Below, one piece after another: positions 48,601 through 63,703 of a stretch of DNA of 64,000 bases. The notes beneath the pieces are model-generated. The model saw only the letters and a program-made list of their open reading frames with translations. It was not told where the DNA came from and did no database searches. Position 1 is the stretch's first letter; every line of letters begins with the position of its first letter. Both the position numbers and the translations under genes were made by a program. Source of the stretch: Paragonimus westermani. Taxonomy: Eukaryota > Platyhelminthes > Trematoda > Plagiorchiida > Troglotrematidae. Location: assembly GCA_008508345.1 (NCBI GenBank), contig QNGE01001717.1:84425-148424 (forward strand). Reading direction: 5' to 3'.

Positions 48601-51600
48601 GTTAAACAGGTCAGATAGGCAGTAAAACGACAGTTTGGGGATGTGGAATAACTCAACTTCATTTAATATTTAAGGAGTCATTTGAACCATGCATGTTGGA
48701 TGATTTTGGAGCCAAAAGTTCCGCCAAATATTTTTAAGTACATGGAAATGGATATTAATAATACGTAACAGTGGTTCGAGCTACGGCCAACATTTCAACT
48801 TCTCACATATCCAGACTACGGTGTATGAACTCGATAAATTAGATGAAACATTAAAAGTTTCGTATTTTAGAATATACGAGGAGTATAAGGTTGCTAACTG
48901 CTCGCGGTTTGCGATATAAAACAAAAGAAGTTAATCTACCACGGTAAAATCTACAGGAAACAAAAGATTCTAATGGGGGCGGTTTTATTGTGGCATGCGA
49001 CTAAGTGCTTGTAATCCACAGTAAGTATTGCGACACTGCTATGGATTTTCTGGTGAGTGAGAATAGTGATCCAGTGAGAATGTCGTGCTCATGTACACCG
49101 TGCAATATCTCAGTTTCTTCATTGTATCAGTTAAAATGACTAATCCACAAACAACATTAATACAATCTTATCTAGAGGACATTGACGTTCATCTTTTCAC
49201 CCCAGAAAAAACACTGATCACATTGACCGAATGACTACGGCTCTTTGAACCTACTAACGGAGAACAAAGGCCACCTTTACAACAACGGCCATTTTTTAAT
49301 CATGACCTAAACGTGACTGATGTGTTACCGGGGTTCACAATTAATTGCCGAATCATGCACATTATACTGTAGGCTGGGAGGGATAAACAGTTGGGACTTC
49401 AAGAGGTAATCATAAACTGTCACGCTCTTGGCTCATTTCAAGGTGGTATAGGTAGTTAAGATGACTGGAACGATCAGTTAACTCATTTCAATGATCTGAT
49501 GCGACGTGTGGATAAAAAGAATATCACTGTGTATTTGGCCAAAAGGAGCTGCAAAAATACATATTGAAGACACCACTAGCCTTAGAATGCCACCTACAAA
49601 ATCAATGTACATGTATAGTGTAACAATGGCAGACAGCCTAAAGTTAGGTATCACTTGCGAGAACACATTTTTGCGCTCTTAAAAGCTTCCTTAGCTGACC
49701 TTACAGAGGGTGTATAAAACTCATCGAGAAACTACCAAATCAGAGTCAAAACAGAAGCATCTGATAGAGCAGTGCAAAATGGTCATCAAACTGGATAACC
49801 CTCAAGATTATTTTTCATAGTTTTGGGTTAGACGAGGGATGGTGGAAAACATTGAAGTTCGATGGGTTGTAATAGAGGAGCAGAGGAAGACAGAATATTT
49901 CTCAGGTTCACCGCGGTAGGGCAAGGTGAAACCAGCATCTGCTCTTTTTCAACAGAACTACATTGCGATACTTTTGCTTAGGCATTCCCAAAAAATTGCC
50001 TGATTCTTGCTTTTCAAGTGGAGAGTGACGCTGAAGTTCTTTGCTGAAATCGACCCCGTGACCACTGTCTTGTTAGCACCAAGCGATGGCTGAGCTAAAG
50101 ATGCTGAATTTGACGTTGCACGTGCCAAATTGCTTTTCCTTTCAAATGACATTCACAAATACAAACATGTGCTGGAACATCTTTCAATAGCTGGCTTTCG
50201 AACAAATTACATAAACCCAAAATGACTTCGAGTGGTGTGGCTGTAGAAATTGTAAGGAGTGTTTGTAACAGACAACCAGTAGTATACTTCGTTTCCCAGA
50301 TTTTAATGGAAAAGCACTGCTTAAAATAACCTCGGAATTATTGTCAACAAGGGCCTACAAAATCGGTATATACTTAGGTAGGAGAGGAGTACCTAAAAGT
50401 TTGCAAAACGGCTCACGTTCTGGTTGAATTTGACACTACAGTTTTCAAACTACTGTTTACACTGCAAACATAATAAGTATCCGTTATATCTACGTTTCGT
50501 TGTTGTGTTTAAGCTTAGAACATGAGTTGTTTTTTTATGCGGGTTCCCCTTTACTGTGTTATTCCCTGCTTATACACAGTAATACATGCTGACTGCAGTA
50601 TAAGATACTTATGAGAATCGGTCTGTGATCGCTTCTTGGTGTGGCTAAAAAGCGGGTGATGGCAGTCCATTGAAAGCCTCACCGTGACACGCTTGATGGA
50701 TTCGAAGCATTCTGACAAAATATCTGACTTCATATAAACCACGGATCAAAGGTCACCAGATCGATAAGAGTGTGGAGTTGAATGCTTGCCACAACTGAAA
50801 CCTTCCTGATGAGCCCCCATGAGTATCATCATCATCATCATCATCATGATACGGNGACCACCTCGTCAAGGTAGCAGTATAGGTCGGGAGTATAGAGAAA
50901 CTGAATGAAAGCTTCAAAAATAAGTTGATTCACGTCTACTCTGTAAACGGTTGTGAACCTGTTGTTTAAGTCTCACGCCTACTGCTACTCAGAATTGAAT
51001 TATTTCACTCACCGGACGAGTGTTCCGTAAACTTTTGACTTAACCGTCGCGTATTCAGCCTCGTAGTGAATAAACAGTAACATGATCGTTTGTTAAGGCC
51101 TGTTTTTAAAGTTACCCTCAGGATTTTAACCCGGTGTATAAATTACTGACTTAGGTACACCCCGCTTGTTGGATAGACGCTGTCGATTGGAACCGGTTAA
51201 CATCGTTTTAAATTTCGGCTTTATTGATCACGGCTAACATGAAATTATTATGAAGCGCATGTATGAATGTTCGACTTAGTGAGACAAAGGAACCCACATA
51301 GTTTTTCAAAAATTCCGGTGATATGTCATTCTTAACTAGGTTTATATCTTTCACACGGTGAGGATGTCGATGACAGACGTATGTGGTTGGTCCAGAATAA
51401 CCCTTTTATCTCACTACTTGTGTTTTTCACCTTAAACAGCTTCAGACCATGCTTATATTCATTTGCTCATCAGCACCTCGAGCATAAATGGAACTTTATA
51501 GCAGTTTAGAAAACAGAATTTTTCTATTCATTCACTTGCCATACAATACCAATTGAGGCTGTAATTAGGTTGGTTTGTATTTCGTTGCTAATTGAATTAG

Positions 51601-54600
51601 TTTGGCCAAGATTATGTTCAGACGATATGATTGAAAACACAAATAACCAGATACTCATTTTGTTTTCAACTATTCATTTTCCTATCACATCTTACTATGT
51701 AATGACCAATTCAGAAGTGCAAAGTGGTTCGTAGTATGATAGAATCATACAGTTCTGTCATTATTCTGATAGGAACGTTGTTTTTAATCGTTTTCAGTCA
51801 ATAATTGGAAAACGTTTTTTTTGTCGTAAAATTGGGTGTAGTAAACCAAACCTTAGCGTTATATGATTTGTGTGCAAGCAAATTTCACAGTTTCTCTATA
51901 GGCAGTTATTAAAGACGACCAAATTGCATAAACTTTCAAATCAAACAAAGAGTTACAAGTAGGTCACAGGTTGAAACCGGTTCGGTTGTTACCAAGTTGA
52001 TATCAACGTCACGAGGAGTTATTCTTTTCTGGGCAATATGGGGCGGTTGTAACTGATTTCAAATTCCTATTGTTGTAGACGATGGTTTTGGGTTCACAAA
52101 AGAACACGACACGATTTCTGAGTCGGTTACACGTCATGTTGCCTGGTGAGACTTGATTGGCTCCGTCGGGGTGTTTTCTGTCAAGCCGCTTGATTTCGTG
52201 ACCAGTTATAGAACTCGCCTTGATGCAACATGAAACAAAACAAGTTGATGACGTTTTCTAAAGCAATACTAACATATCTCTTATCTGGTTCAATCTGTCA
52301 GAAAACAACACGGACTTAACAATCCATTTTTAATGCTTTCATCGGTCACAACACAAGACGGATTTTGTTAAAACGTTTCTTAACCTGGCTAGATGCATTT
52401 GCTCATCCGAACCTCTATGTAAGCATCGGAAACTCCCAACAAAAATACTATGGAAGACTAAATACCTGTTGAATGTTACCTAGTACCACTGCAGATTACC
52501 TGCTCTAATACTGGACAGACAATTCGCATCACAAACCTCGTATTTGTTCAAATGTAGTACACAGGTACGATGATTTTGAACAGACCTACCAAAAAAATGA
52601 AGGCGGCAATCAAACACTTTATGGGGCTTCTCTGTGATAACCAGCCACCACAAAAGCCATACCACCCCCTCCCACAAAGATGGTCAAAACAACTATGGGC
52701 AGTTCTGATTACATATGCCAGCTGAATGACTGACAGCATTCCTAAGTGGTTGGTTGAACAAATTTCCCGATAGTGAATAAAAAATTTGGTCCGCGATTGA
52801 TTGCGTTTACACCGATTACTCTTCATCCAATCGGAAGCCGGCATATGATAGATACATCTAATTCCTTCGCAGTTCTGCTATGTAATCAAAGTTTGCGTCT
52901 GTTTAACACCGTCCGAACTGTACTAATCACGCGTGTGAAACCGAGGTGAAGTGTTCAAAAGCAACTCACTGTAGTGTTGAAGCTGCCTTGGTTTTGATGG
53001 ATTTCGATCAATTGACAGTACTTCGGTTTTATTTGTCGTTTCGGCTCAGCACGATTCATCCAGTTTGTTGTGCATCACAGAATGCGCATTGTTAGTTGAT
53101 GACAACGCAAGAAGTGATATCACCCCATAGTTTTTGTTTTCTAGTTTGTATTTTTATTTTGATGTGTTCGGCAACTCTGGTTTTGAATCAGCGTTTATTT
53201 TTTTTACCAACTTTCGATACTCCACATCATTATTTATACTTACAGATTACGTTTGATGTGGTTGACCGAGGTGTCGGTTGTTTGAAAGGGGAGGAGGAGA
53301 TTCGAGACGTTTTTGAACGACCACTGGGGTTGTGTGGAAGACAATGTGGAAAACAGCTGACCTTAAGCGCTGTTCACATACGGAGCACACTTCGTCTCCC
53401 TTGAGTGACGATCTCGAACCTACTGTTTTTCGGGAGCTGTGGGGTGTAGATTAAGGGGTCGAGCCTAAATCGTGTAATCCTAGTCCTTTGTTTGCTCCCT
53501 ATTCAAACTCCCCAGAACTATTGGAAAGATAAGATTAGGACAAACATTCGTGCACTGCTAGAGTTTGCAACACTTTCGAGATGTTTACATTCACGTTCAC
53601 TGCGTAAAACTATTATGCCACTCCGTTTAGGTTAGCATAGACTTTCGGGTGGTGTATTAATCTGCAAGAATTTAAAAAACCAGGCGGCTCTCAAGATTCA
53701 AATGTTACTGAAACTTAAACTTACTAAATCACGAGATCGCTTGTAATTCATACCAGTGAATGGATTGTTGCTACTCTATTTTATTTGCCCTGTGAGCAAC
53801 CCTCAATAAAAATTAGCTGTAGCCAAAAAACAATGTGAACAATTAAAACAATGTAACATTTTTTCTGGAGCTGAATTAATAGACATCAGGAATCAGGATC
53901 TCGGAACTCTCAAGAATACACAAAAATTTCTCACAATAGAATGGCATCAGTCGATCAAACTTCCAAATGGTCCTCTGCTGTAGGACAGAGTAAGCAAAAA
54001 ATGTAACCAACAAGTGGAAGTTGCTTTAATGTGAGTATGGGCTCAGTATTTGCTGTGGAAAACAACCTTACTTGTTCCAGCTACACCTCGTCAGTTTCCA
54101 AAGTTCCATAGGGTTTGAACATGCCATTGAAATGTGACCGAAGAAAAGTGAAAGCAGCTCTGTTGGGATCAGATTGATTTGTGTTGTGTGGCAAAACACC
54201 ACAGCATAGTTTGCAATAAACAAGACCGACTTCGGGTAAAAAATTTGTGCTGGTTGAGAAAATAAGACATGTTATGATTTCATGATAGTCCCCGTAAAAT
54301 TAGCTTACGGACTTCTTTTATAGCTACACACAAACGGTCGAATAAAATGCCAACAGAACGGAAGATTTATGAGCAAATTTGGGTTTAACCTATGACTTAA
54401 TTGTGCTCCCTATTTTAAACCCATGATCTCTACATGCTATATTTTCACTGTTGTTACGAGGTCTTCTGTTTTAATCATAGTAACTTTTGTGATTACTTCT
54501 CTTTGCCATCACTATTCATTCATTCTGAATATGTAGATTGGATGGTTAATTTCTTGTTTCACGTTCAACTATAACTAGTTCTTATGCATTTTTGAGTTGT

Positions 54601-55898
54601 TTCCACTTTGCAGTGTTTCACAAACTTAACTAACGTCTGACGACTTATTTTATTTCGTGTGGGCCAGTTTATATAACAACGAACAATTCGGAAAATTCCG
54701 TTCGACTTCTTGTCATTTGCGCATTAGCAGTCTAAGCTCTTCTGGGTTTTTATGTTTGCAGCATACAGTATCACATTTATGAGTGGTTTAATATGATAAC
54801 AAGAATGCCGCTTAACGTTAAACTATGGCGATCGCCAGACTAATTAGAATGATACGCAATAGTTTCTCATACAATGTCTTTGCTTCTCTTGATAAATCCA
54901 AAACACACCCAGAATGCAGTGATTTTGAAGTGACTGGATAATTTGAGCATTTCCATCGACCCCTCATCACAAAAACTATTAAGGTATTTAAGTCAACCAA
55001 AACGACTTTGTTTCAGCCGGCAGTTTTCACATGCTTACATTAGTCCGAATGTGCTTACATGCGGAATATTGTGAGTTTACCTTGAAGACGAGATAAACAG
55101 AATAAGACAGCCGCTGTAACTTCGCTTTTTGAGAAGAAACATCAAGAAACCGCGAATTTGGCATTAGAAAAATCGATGAGTCTACTGATGTCATCAAGCT
55201 GTAAGTTTTGTTTTCGATCTATTCCTTAACGTTTCGGCAATTACGTTCGAATTTGCAAGTAATCTTCGGGCGGCCATGGGACAAATATGTTTTCTGTTCT
55301 TCTACCACAGATTCCCGGTGATTATCAGTAGGAAAATAAGTCGGACAGATTGTAACATACATTTGGGATGTGCCAGTAGAGAGGAGACATTGGTGGAAGA
55401 AAATTTTGATGGCAACAATTACGACTAACTTTGTCAGGAAATGACTAATGTTTCATTTGCACCAGCTTTTACAACTGCAGCGTTCTCGGGTTTATTTCAA
55501 AAGTGTCATGATTTTAGAAACACCCATTCAAAAATACGGTATGACACCGAAATGTTGAAAGCTTTCTGCGTTATCGGGTGATTCCAAAATCAATAAAACA
55601 AGCCACAGCGTTTACTGAAGAATATTATGTTAAATTCTAGGTGCACGCCTGGAATACAAACAAATTAGCCTAAACAAGCATACATTTAAAATTTTAACCT
55701 TCGAAACTTTGGAAATTGCAAACAGTTTCCATAGAAAATTGTGTACTCCAAAGATTGCCTTTCACCCGTTGTCCGAACTGTCTGATCACATCAAAATGAA
55801 TCGTAGTGTTCGTTCTAATCTACATGAACGGGTGAAACGTCAAGAATAGTGTTCGCATTTCAGATTGAAGCAACTACCACACGATCAAGAATATTTAT
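48601..55898. other. Long tract without a supported gene
   Basis: No domain-bearing frame or RNA gene recognised. It contains a CAT microsatellite next to an N. The 102-codon plus-strand frame at 53096-53404 starts with a hydrophobic stretch but has no family signature. Confidence 0.45.
50823..50852. repeat. CAT trinucleotide microsatellite in a hairpin
   Basis: About seven and a half ATC units (50825-50847) lie between gtatca (50823-50828) and its reverse complement tgatac (50847-50852). The unresolved base N at 50855 follows directly. Confidence 0.85.
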
Positions 55899-56378
55899 CC
55901 GTATGTGGTGGATTGTCAGGCCAGAGATGGGGGCGCTCAAACTCTCGGCGGAATACATCAACGGTGCAGCAAGTTACGTCCAAAAGCCCACAGCGAGCGG
56001 GTCGAAGACAGCAGGGGCAACCGGATGAGCTATCTCTCAAATAAACCGGACGAACCGGCGAGGTTTGGCAGGCAAAATGGGATGAATAACCAAATCAGGA
56101 CACGATAATTCTAACATCTGGGGAAATATCTCGACGTTGTCGTAGAATATTATCAGAAAACATAGTGGATGGACTGCGGGATGTACGAGCGACCGGAAGA
56201 GCCGTCACTCAACGAGATCGGCCCAACGAACGAAGAATGGCAAGTGAAAAACGTCCTGATTAGAAGTGTCGGACACAATAACCGGGTCGAAGTGCGCACG
56301 ACGTGTGAGCGGAAATCGGGGTTGTTGTGGTCCGGATTGATGACTCATAAGCGTGGGTGCGTGCGTAGCACGTAGACC
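55899..56378 (+). other. GC- and CpG-rich unassigned segment with two same-frame open stretches
   Basis: Base composition is visibly richer in G, C and CpG than the AT-rich flanks. Two plus-strand open stretches, 55905-56108 and 56169-56375, lie in the same frame, separated by 60 bases with stops. Neither shows a domain I know; both are rich in Arg, Glu, Asn and Gly. An AATAAA lies just beyond, near 56390. It could be the end of an unrecognised element or of a gene, or an exon remnant. Confidence 0.35.
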
Positions 56379-59300
56379 AGCGTTTTGGACAATAAAAATT
56401 GTGCTTCATTGGATGCCTTTTTCGCTACAATTAAACACTCCGGATTATTTCAGTAACTGAAAAACATAAGCGTTAGTTTAAAAGGTCGTCTAAAGTCAAC
56501 AATTCGTGAACATAGGTCTAATAGATATGAAGAAGCGATTAACTGGGGATATTAAATACGCAAATTTTATTCGGCATATACCAAGCTTCTGAATCCCATG
56601 CGGTGTTGTTCACGTTTAAGAGTGACAAGTGATGCAAAAAGCCAAAACAAGGAAATGAACAATTTTAAAGCTTCTGACAAGTAAGCGAGGTTGTCGCAGA
56701 CAAAGCCGATGTTGCCTTTGGTCGGTCTTTTGTGTATTTTACTCCTGGTTTAACAACTGGAGCATTCTCCGGCAAAATTAAGGTCAATTGCCAGGAGATT
56801 CTGATTTCTGCTGCAGTTCTAAAAATTACAGCCTAAGTGAAAGTTAGATCGAGAGGATCCGAATATAACTAATGCATCTTTGGTTCCGGAGAAAAAGTTT
56901 GTTTCATATTGTCAAAGTGGTAAAGCATTGCGCCTTCAGGATAGTTTAACACAGTTAATTTCTGTCTACCACCAAAGCCTATAAAAAATTCGAAATTTTT
57001 TCCGCCGTGAACGAGTAAAATTCTGCCCTGGAGGTTCGGCTGTATTTTAGCTATATTATTTATTGTTAAGTATTTACATATATTTATTAAATTTTTTAAT
57101 TTTGTTTTCGTGGCTGACAATAATACACGATGTGTAGAGTCTAAGTAGCTGTTAACCGATTCACTAAACAGAAAGGCCATCATTAGCCGTAGAATATACT
57201 GAGTGGCGAAGCCCTGTCATTTGTAACATATTTGCTTTGTTGGTAGTTTAATTTGGTTGGTTTTGTCTTAGTTTACACTCATTAGAAAATAATAGCCTTA
57301 TGCGACTGCAAACTTGTAACCGCCGCGTAATATCCCAGACCTCTTCTTCACAATACCGTGGATTTTGTGAGCATGGATTGAAAAATTTCCTCAAAGATCA
57401 CATAATATTATCCTTACTCACTGAGTTATAAACTGTGCCTATTAGATCGCGTTGAAGAGAGCTTAGTTTGCTGGTACTCATCGCAACCAAGTCAGCCATA
57501 CCGATTAAAGCGCGGATGTGTGAAAACTGACACGATAGAATATAATTTTGTGAGTACTCAGGCAATCATAGGGGGAGTAAATTAACAGTCTAACGCGTGC
57601 CTTGTGAATTAACTTGAAACTAACTAAAAACGGACTGCAAATGAACTAATCACATCTCCTTGATAATGTTTGTTCCCCATCCTTACCACCTAATTTGTAC
57701 TCCTAATATCGCGGTTCGTGACAAGCCGAACTAATCACACCGGCGTGCCTCAAAACCAAAGATCTACATACGTATAATATATCATCTTATTTATTCTCCA
57801 AATCCCCAGCAAACAATCACGTATTTTGAGGCAATTATACGATGCCTTGAGAAATATTCATCAAACCATGATTGAAACTACACATGAGGTGTAAAGTCTG
57901 CATCATGTCGGCGTCAAACAGACAATCACAAGCTATGTGCAACTAGAACTAAGAAAAGTGGATTCAATGCAAGTTCTACGATATCGGCAATGAGTTGTTA
58001 TTGCAACTAGTTGACAATTTATTTCTACACTCGCAACTGTACTGTTAAGTTAGTTTGTAATTGGGCGTGTTTTGACTCCTAGGAGAATGAAATAGGACCG
58101 GTAATTTTAGCACAATATATGTACCTTCTATAGCCTGCTAGCGGACGATAACCATGGGCACAAGAAAAGAAGAGTCATCAGTCGTATCTAGACGAGGTAA
58201 GCACCGTATCCTTTGACAGTTGCTTAATGCCACAGCAGACTATTCCGTGATAAAATTGTGTTTGTGCACGACGTTATTATTGGACTGTTCTAGTGTGACA
58301 CGAGACACTATATATGGTTAGACAGGAAGAGGTTAAGAATGACAGGTCTTATCGACTAATGAATTCGCATATGAATAGATTAGAAAAATCCTCGAGTAGC
58401 ACGGATATCCTAATGGAAAACTGCGATGGTTGATGACGATTAGGCGCTTCACGTGGACATCTTTAATCGGCGGTTTTGACGCTAGCATGGTCTGTGAGTG
58501 CGAAGGGAAATGACTTTAATGAAAGCCAGACGAAAACTCTACAGGCACTGATCCAACTTAGTGTCACTTTAGCCACACAAAGACCATAGATCATTCCTTA
58601 TAAACCTGCATCCAGATTAGTCAACTGTCACTTAGTTCACTGAAGATGCAACAGACTGCCTTCGACAAACGGGAGTCGCACTATAAAGATTTGAAGGTTA
58701 TGAACCAGATGCTTTAACTGGGCAGTTCAGCCGATTTTGAGTACAGAAAATTTTCCAATTCACTCACGTCACAGAAACACTGCACGTGCCATTTTGTCAA
58801 ATATTCAGAGTTGGTGCATTGTTTCGATAGGATACTGGCTGATCGTTAAAAACCAATACTACGACTACCTGAACTTCACCGAAACCTTGCGGCAGAGTTC
58901 ACAGAAGAAATCCGTTACTTAACTCTTTACACTAACACTTTTGTCTATTGTTGTTCAATTTCTTTGCAGTCTTTAACAACGTTTTAGGACGCATTGTTGA
59001 ACTTAACATAACCCTGTTAGTTTTCGTAGAAATGAGCGTGCTTCTGGTATTACAGAAGCCTGAACTAGGCTACCACGTTCCTCAAATTGTGGTCAGCGTT
59101 TGGAGTATGCTGGCAACCATATCACGGTAACACAGAGAACACTCACTCCTGAGGTATTGTCAGCCGTATTGGTGTTGAGGATACAGCCGGAATGAAAGTA
59201 ATTTTACTGAAGACAAACATCTTGGTATTTCAGGATAACTGCATGAATACTTTGGTTTCCTTCTGTTAGGGCTTCATTCATTTTTGTTTGAAGCCGGACC

Positions 59301-62300
59301 GCCTAATGATCACCACCGACTCCTTTGAGTGTTCTGGGATCTCACTCACCTGCAGTAATAATGTGCTCACTAGCCACCAATTAGGAATTCAATCGACTTT
59401 TGATAAATTGCCTATACCCTAATAGAACCACATTCGTATGTTCACCTGATTCTATGGAAGAATTGTATGTTTATTTAGAGCAGAGTTCGCTCCAACAGGT
59501 TAAGCCTAGAAGCAGTTCAACCGGAGAGTTTATTGAACGAGGACGTCAAATTCTCAAAATTGAGACAAATAGATAGATCAACATCCAAGGTCTTCTCCAG
59601 GGACTGAACATTCCAAATACATGAAGGGTGAAGAGAGCTCTCTACTATCAATGCCCAATTATTCAGAAAATGTTCCAAGATGGTTTCCTGGATTCTGTCG
59701 TGACGGACATCAGTGTGGCAATGCAAGTGCGCAGTTTGATGGTGGCAAACAGGCAGATAGCTTAAGCGGTGTAAGTAACCAAAGTCTGCCCTAAGCTGGA
59801 CAGTCATGGTCTGCAATCATTGACTTGTTCATCATTATCCAACCGCTGCCTGACCTACCCGAATAAGTTATGTTGCAATAAATCCTACTTAGCCTGGAAA
59901 TAACCTTCGAAAAACTAAAGTCTGGAATTAGCAGTATATCTGATGTGTTCATTTAGTCTCGCCCTATGGTTTCTAGAGTCAATTTAGAATTTCCACCACT
60001 GTCCGGCAGTCGTGCTGAGTCATAATTTACCCACAGTGTGTTCATCGAAACTACGTGGTCAGTACCATCATAAAGATTTTACATTCTTAAATCTCCATTT
60101 AACGTTTATCTAAGGGTTCCAAATTGTTCTCTATTCGCGAATCTCAGTGAGATCGCAATCCCTTATGACGAATTTGTTGCATTTCATACCGACGTAGTTT
60201 ACAGTTATCAGACCTGAAGGTCAATATTTGTGCTACTAAATGATGTGGGACAGTGTTCCAGGGTAAGTTAGTTACGTCCGTCCTTCATGCTATGAGTTAA
60301 TGAGTTGCATCAACCTAACATGCTGTTACAATCAGCAGTGTTCGGAGCAAGTCATCAATCTTCGTCAGCTGAAACTGCTAACACACGCATTCACAGATCT
60401 ATGTCCACTGACCATTCTAATTTACCTGATGCTGAGAACTCACTTCTCAACTGACTTTTCTCATTCCATAGCTTTTGCATTTGCCATTCTTATCTAAATG
60501 CGTATATGATGGAAGGGCAGCTACAACAATGGGGTACTGATCAAACTAAGCGTCCAGTCTACTTAACCTAAATTTGTTTTTTCAATTACTTTTCTTGTCA
60601 CGAATAACTTCTTCAAACGTAATTTTTTCAATTTCCATTTGGAAATAACTAGTAATCAATGTGCCAGATTTGACCGGAAATCAGATGTAGGTAAATGGGA
60701 TGGCCAGGTGACTCAGTCACAAGGTTCATCCGTCCGTATCATTGAAAAAACATTTTAACAAGACACAATCCGTAGAAAATGCAAAACAGACGTTCATTCC
60801 ACTAAACTCTGTGCAGTTTATAATACTCCAGATGTTTTCATCAACATGAGATGACCTTGGAGACTGAATGCAACTGTGTAGTTGTTTAGCTTAGCAGTTT
60901 TGGCAAAACGAACGTGCTGCATATGACTGAACCGCCATGTGCCGAACGTGGACTCAGAATTTCATGAAAACTCGGAGTTGCAAAGTAATGTGTTGAATAA
61001 ACCTGTTCTCCCTCGTATAAAGTTAAAACAGCAGTATTGTTAATTAATTCATACTGTTGTGTAAGCCGATAGATGCCGCTTGTCAATTTTGCAAGTATGA
61101 GATCATAAAAACGCTGACTGAGAGCACTCCGTAATGCGGCCTCTTACTGCAGTAAATGTCTTGCTTACATTCAAGTTATCGTTTGCATCTTCATACTGTT
61201 TTATTATTCAAAATGTTTCCTTACTTGATAGTTTTTTTCACTCAAATTATTTCTTGTTGCTCTACTGATAATCTGTCACTGTAGCAATGGTCATCTTGCT
61301 TACCTGGCTATACGTGCATCCCTCCGAGTAGGTTTTTTATCTAGTTCGATGAGTTTGCTCTAGGAGCATTTACAACGATATCCTGATTAATATCAACTAA
61401 CCAACAACTGTCATATAAACCTAATCGTTCAGCGTGTAACAGAATAATCCGGTTTTTAATTCAATGAGCACCGCTTGAAAATCTGTCACCATGCCGTGCA
61501 TATTGTTTTTCGCAATGCTTTAGCTTTCTATTTTGAATAAAATGTGGCGAGCATGTAGTATTTTGAAGAATCGATTAAAAGTCAGTTATACTTCCAGCAG
61601 CTTGTTTTACGCCGACTAACCTGAGTGTGGCCGCAGTTTCAGCAAGCTAAATTAATACGTCGCTGATTAGTGGCCAACCGGTCTGGGCACGACAGACCGC
61701 CCATATTTTCGCCGATTAATTCAAATAATATGATGAATGTTTGCATCTCGATAGACTTTCCCGTTAATTTTCACCAAATAATTACATAGATATTCACTGA
61801 ATGACTAATCTGACACTACTTCAATGTCATACGGAGTTTCAACACATTTGATTTGATTCGTTCGGTTTACATCGCTGAAAATACAGCAGCTAATGTTCTA
61901 CGCGGTCCGTCCTGCTGTAGAAGAATATCCGCCGACGATAATTAGTGTTTAGTTTGCACTTACACATCGTTAATATTAAGAAAGTATTTACAGACCGAAT
62001 CTGGTTTCCAGTTAGAGGCTGAGTATGATCCTGTCACGTTTTTCTCGTTTGTCTGGTGTCGTTCCATGCCCATCTTCTGATTTCATTTTTTTTATCGATT
62101 TTACTCTCCCCAGTGTCATAAGGATTGACTCGATGTTCCGAGGGATTCATTCGCTTTGGGATTCCACCTTTCTCTAGGACTGTTATGCCACTTTCCATCG
62201 AATATCAGATCAGCAGAATCACTTATCTGTTCCCCATTCCCATATGCAAATCCTATTTTTGTACTGCTCGGAACGATAATGTACGACAGATATCAGACTG

Positions 62301-63703
62301 GTTTTAATTGCCCAACCGATAATGTTAAACACGCGTTTCTCATTCTCAAGTCGAGCATGTTCACCAGTGCCTCATTGTATATTGCGAACATTGTATACAT
62401 GAAGATGAACTTACCAGCACAGTGAGCTAACTACCGAGTGTCCTGGTTAAATTGCGTGAATGGCTGGGAGCTACATTGAACGAGGTGTATCTCTCGGTCT
62501 GTTAAGTTTATTCTGGCCGAAAGAACTAATAAATAACGGAGGTAGTTTGTAATCTGTGAGTTACAAAAATATATCACTGTTTTTGTTTAGGGAACTAACG
62601 ACATCAAAATAGTAAATGAGAGTTTGGCTCTCGATTTATAGTTAAAAGGTGAGACCATCCGCTGTATGCTGGACTAAGTGATAAATTCTTTAAAATATGT
62701 CAGTTTAACATTTCAGCCTTCAAAAATGGACTAATTGCTCAACTTTGCTTTGAAGAGAGTTTCTGTAAGCTGTCTCTTTCATTCCACCGAACTCTGTATG
62801 TCAACAGAAAGCATTGCTAGTCTTATAAGTAATCACAGACATACATTTATCTCCAAATATTTGGAAGCAACTCCTCTAACATACAATGCTGTTGACTGTT
62901 TCTAGAAGATATTTTCATCCGATGCAAGTCTATTCATGGTTGATAATCGATGGATCTGCCCAAACGCTTTTGACTAAATTGAGGTAGCATAAAGTTCAAA
63001 ACTTGCTTTGTGCACCCTTAGAAGTGAAATAACACATTTTTGTACGCACCTGTTCATCAAATGAAGGACATTAAAGTGAGTGTGCTGAGATCACAAAACT
63101 ATCAACACAACCGCGAAACAAAATGATGGGTCAACAAAATCGTCCGATCTCATTATCACTTGAGAATACAACAGCCGCAACTACCGACTTCAAGACTGCA
63201 TGGTGTCCTCACTGATGTTAAAACCACCACGAGAAAATTGGGCAACGACAGTAATCTAATCTAGCTTGTTTGAACTCAAGAATCAATATTGCACGGAAGA
63301 AACATTTATATCGGCCAACACAGAGCAGCTTCAAGTCTCACCGTAAGTCTCGATTTAAAATTCGGAGAACACCTATGGTCGTACCAAATTGACCCCGGCA
63401 AACGGGGCTAATGATCCTCTCAAATGTTCAGACTTTGCATCTAGTTCAGGTCGATTATGATGCTGATCTACTGAATCTGATATCCGCGAGCTGTTGTTTT
63501 TGTTCTACCAGGATAATACCTCAGCCACTACCTGCGTATGAAAGTGCATTGTAAAATCCGGGTAAACTACATGCTCGTTTATACTGACTGTTAGCACAAG
63601 ACTGAAAATTAGCTGTGCAGCGGTATTTCGTCAGTTTTGAATAAAGATTGGTTAAATAAGTATGATTATCGATGAGAACCAACTGTGAAAAGCCAAGGCT
63701 TTG
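56379..63703. other. Long tract without a supported gene
   Basis: No recognisable gene. A 104-codon minus-strand frame at 56869-57183 has protein-like composition but no signature. A weak GIY-YIG-like string lies near 63290-63370, and a short scrap resembling the terminal part of the ribozyme repeat near 61738-61765. Confidence 0.4.

Noticed and set aside
53096..53404. 102-codon plus-strand frame with hydrophobic start as a secreted protein
   Set aside because: A hydrophobic stretch alone is weak in T-rich DNA, and the rest has no recognisable domain.
56869..57183. 104-codon minus-strand frame
   Set aside because: Composition is protein-like, but there is no signature, no partner exon and no conserved neighbour.
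61738..61765. Another copy of the ribozyme repeat
   Set aside because: Only about 20 bases (around atagacttt) agree, and neither ribozyme nor boxes are present.
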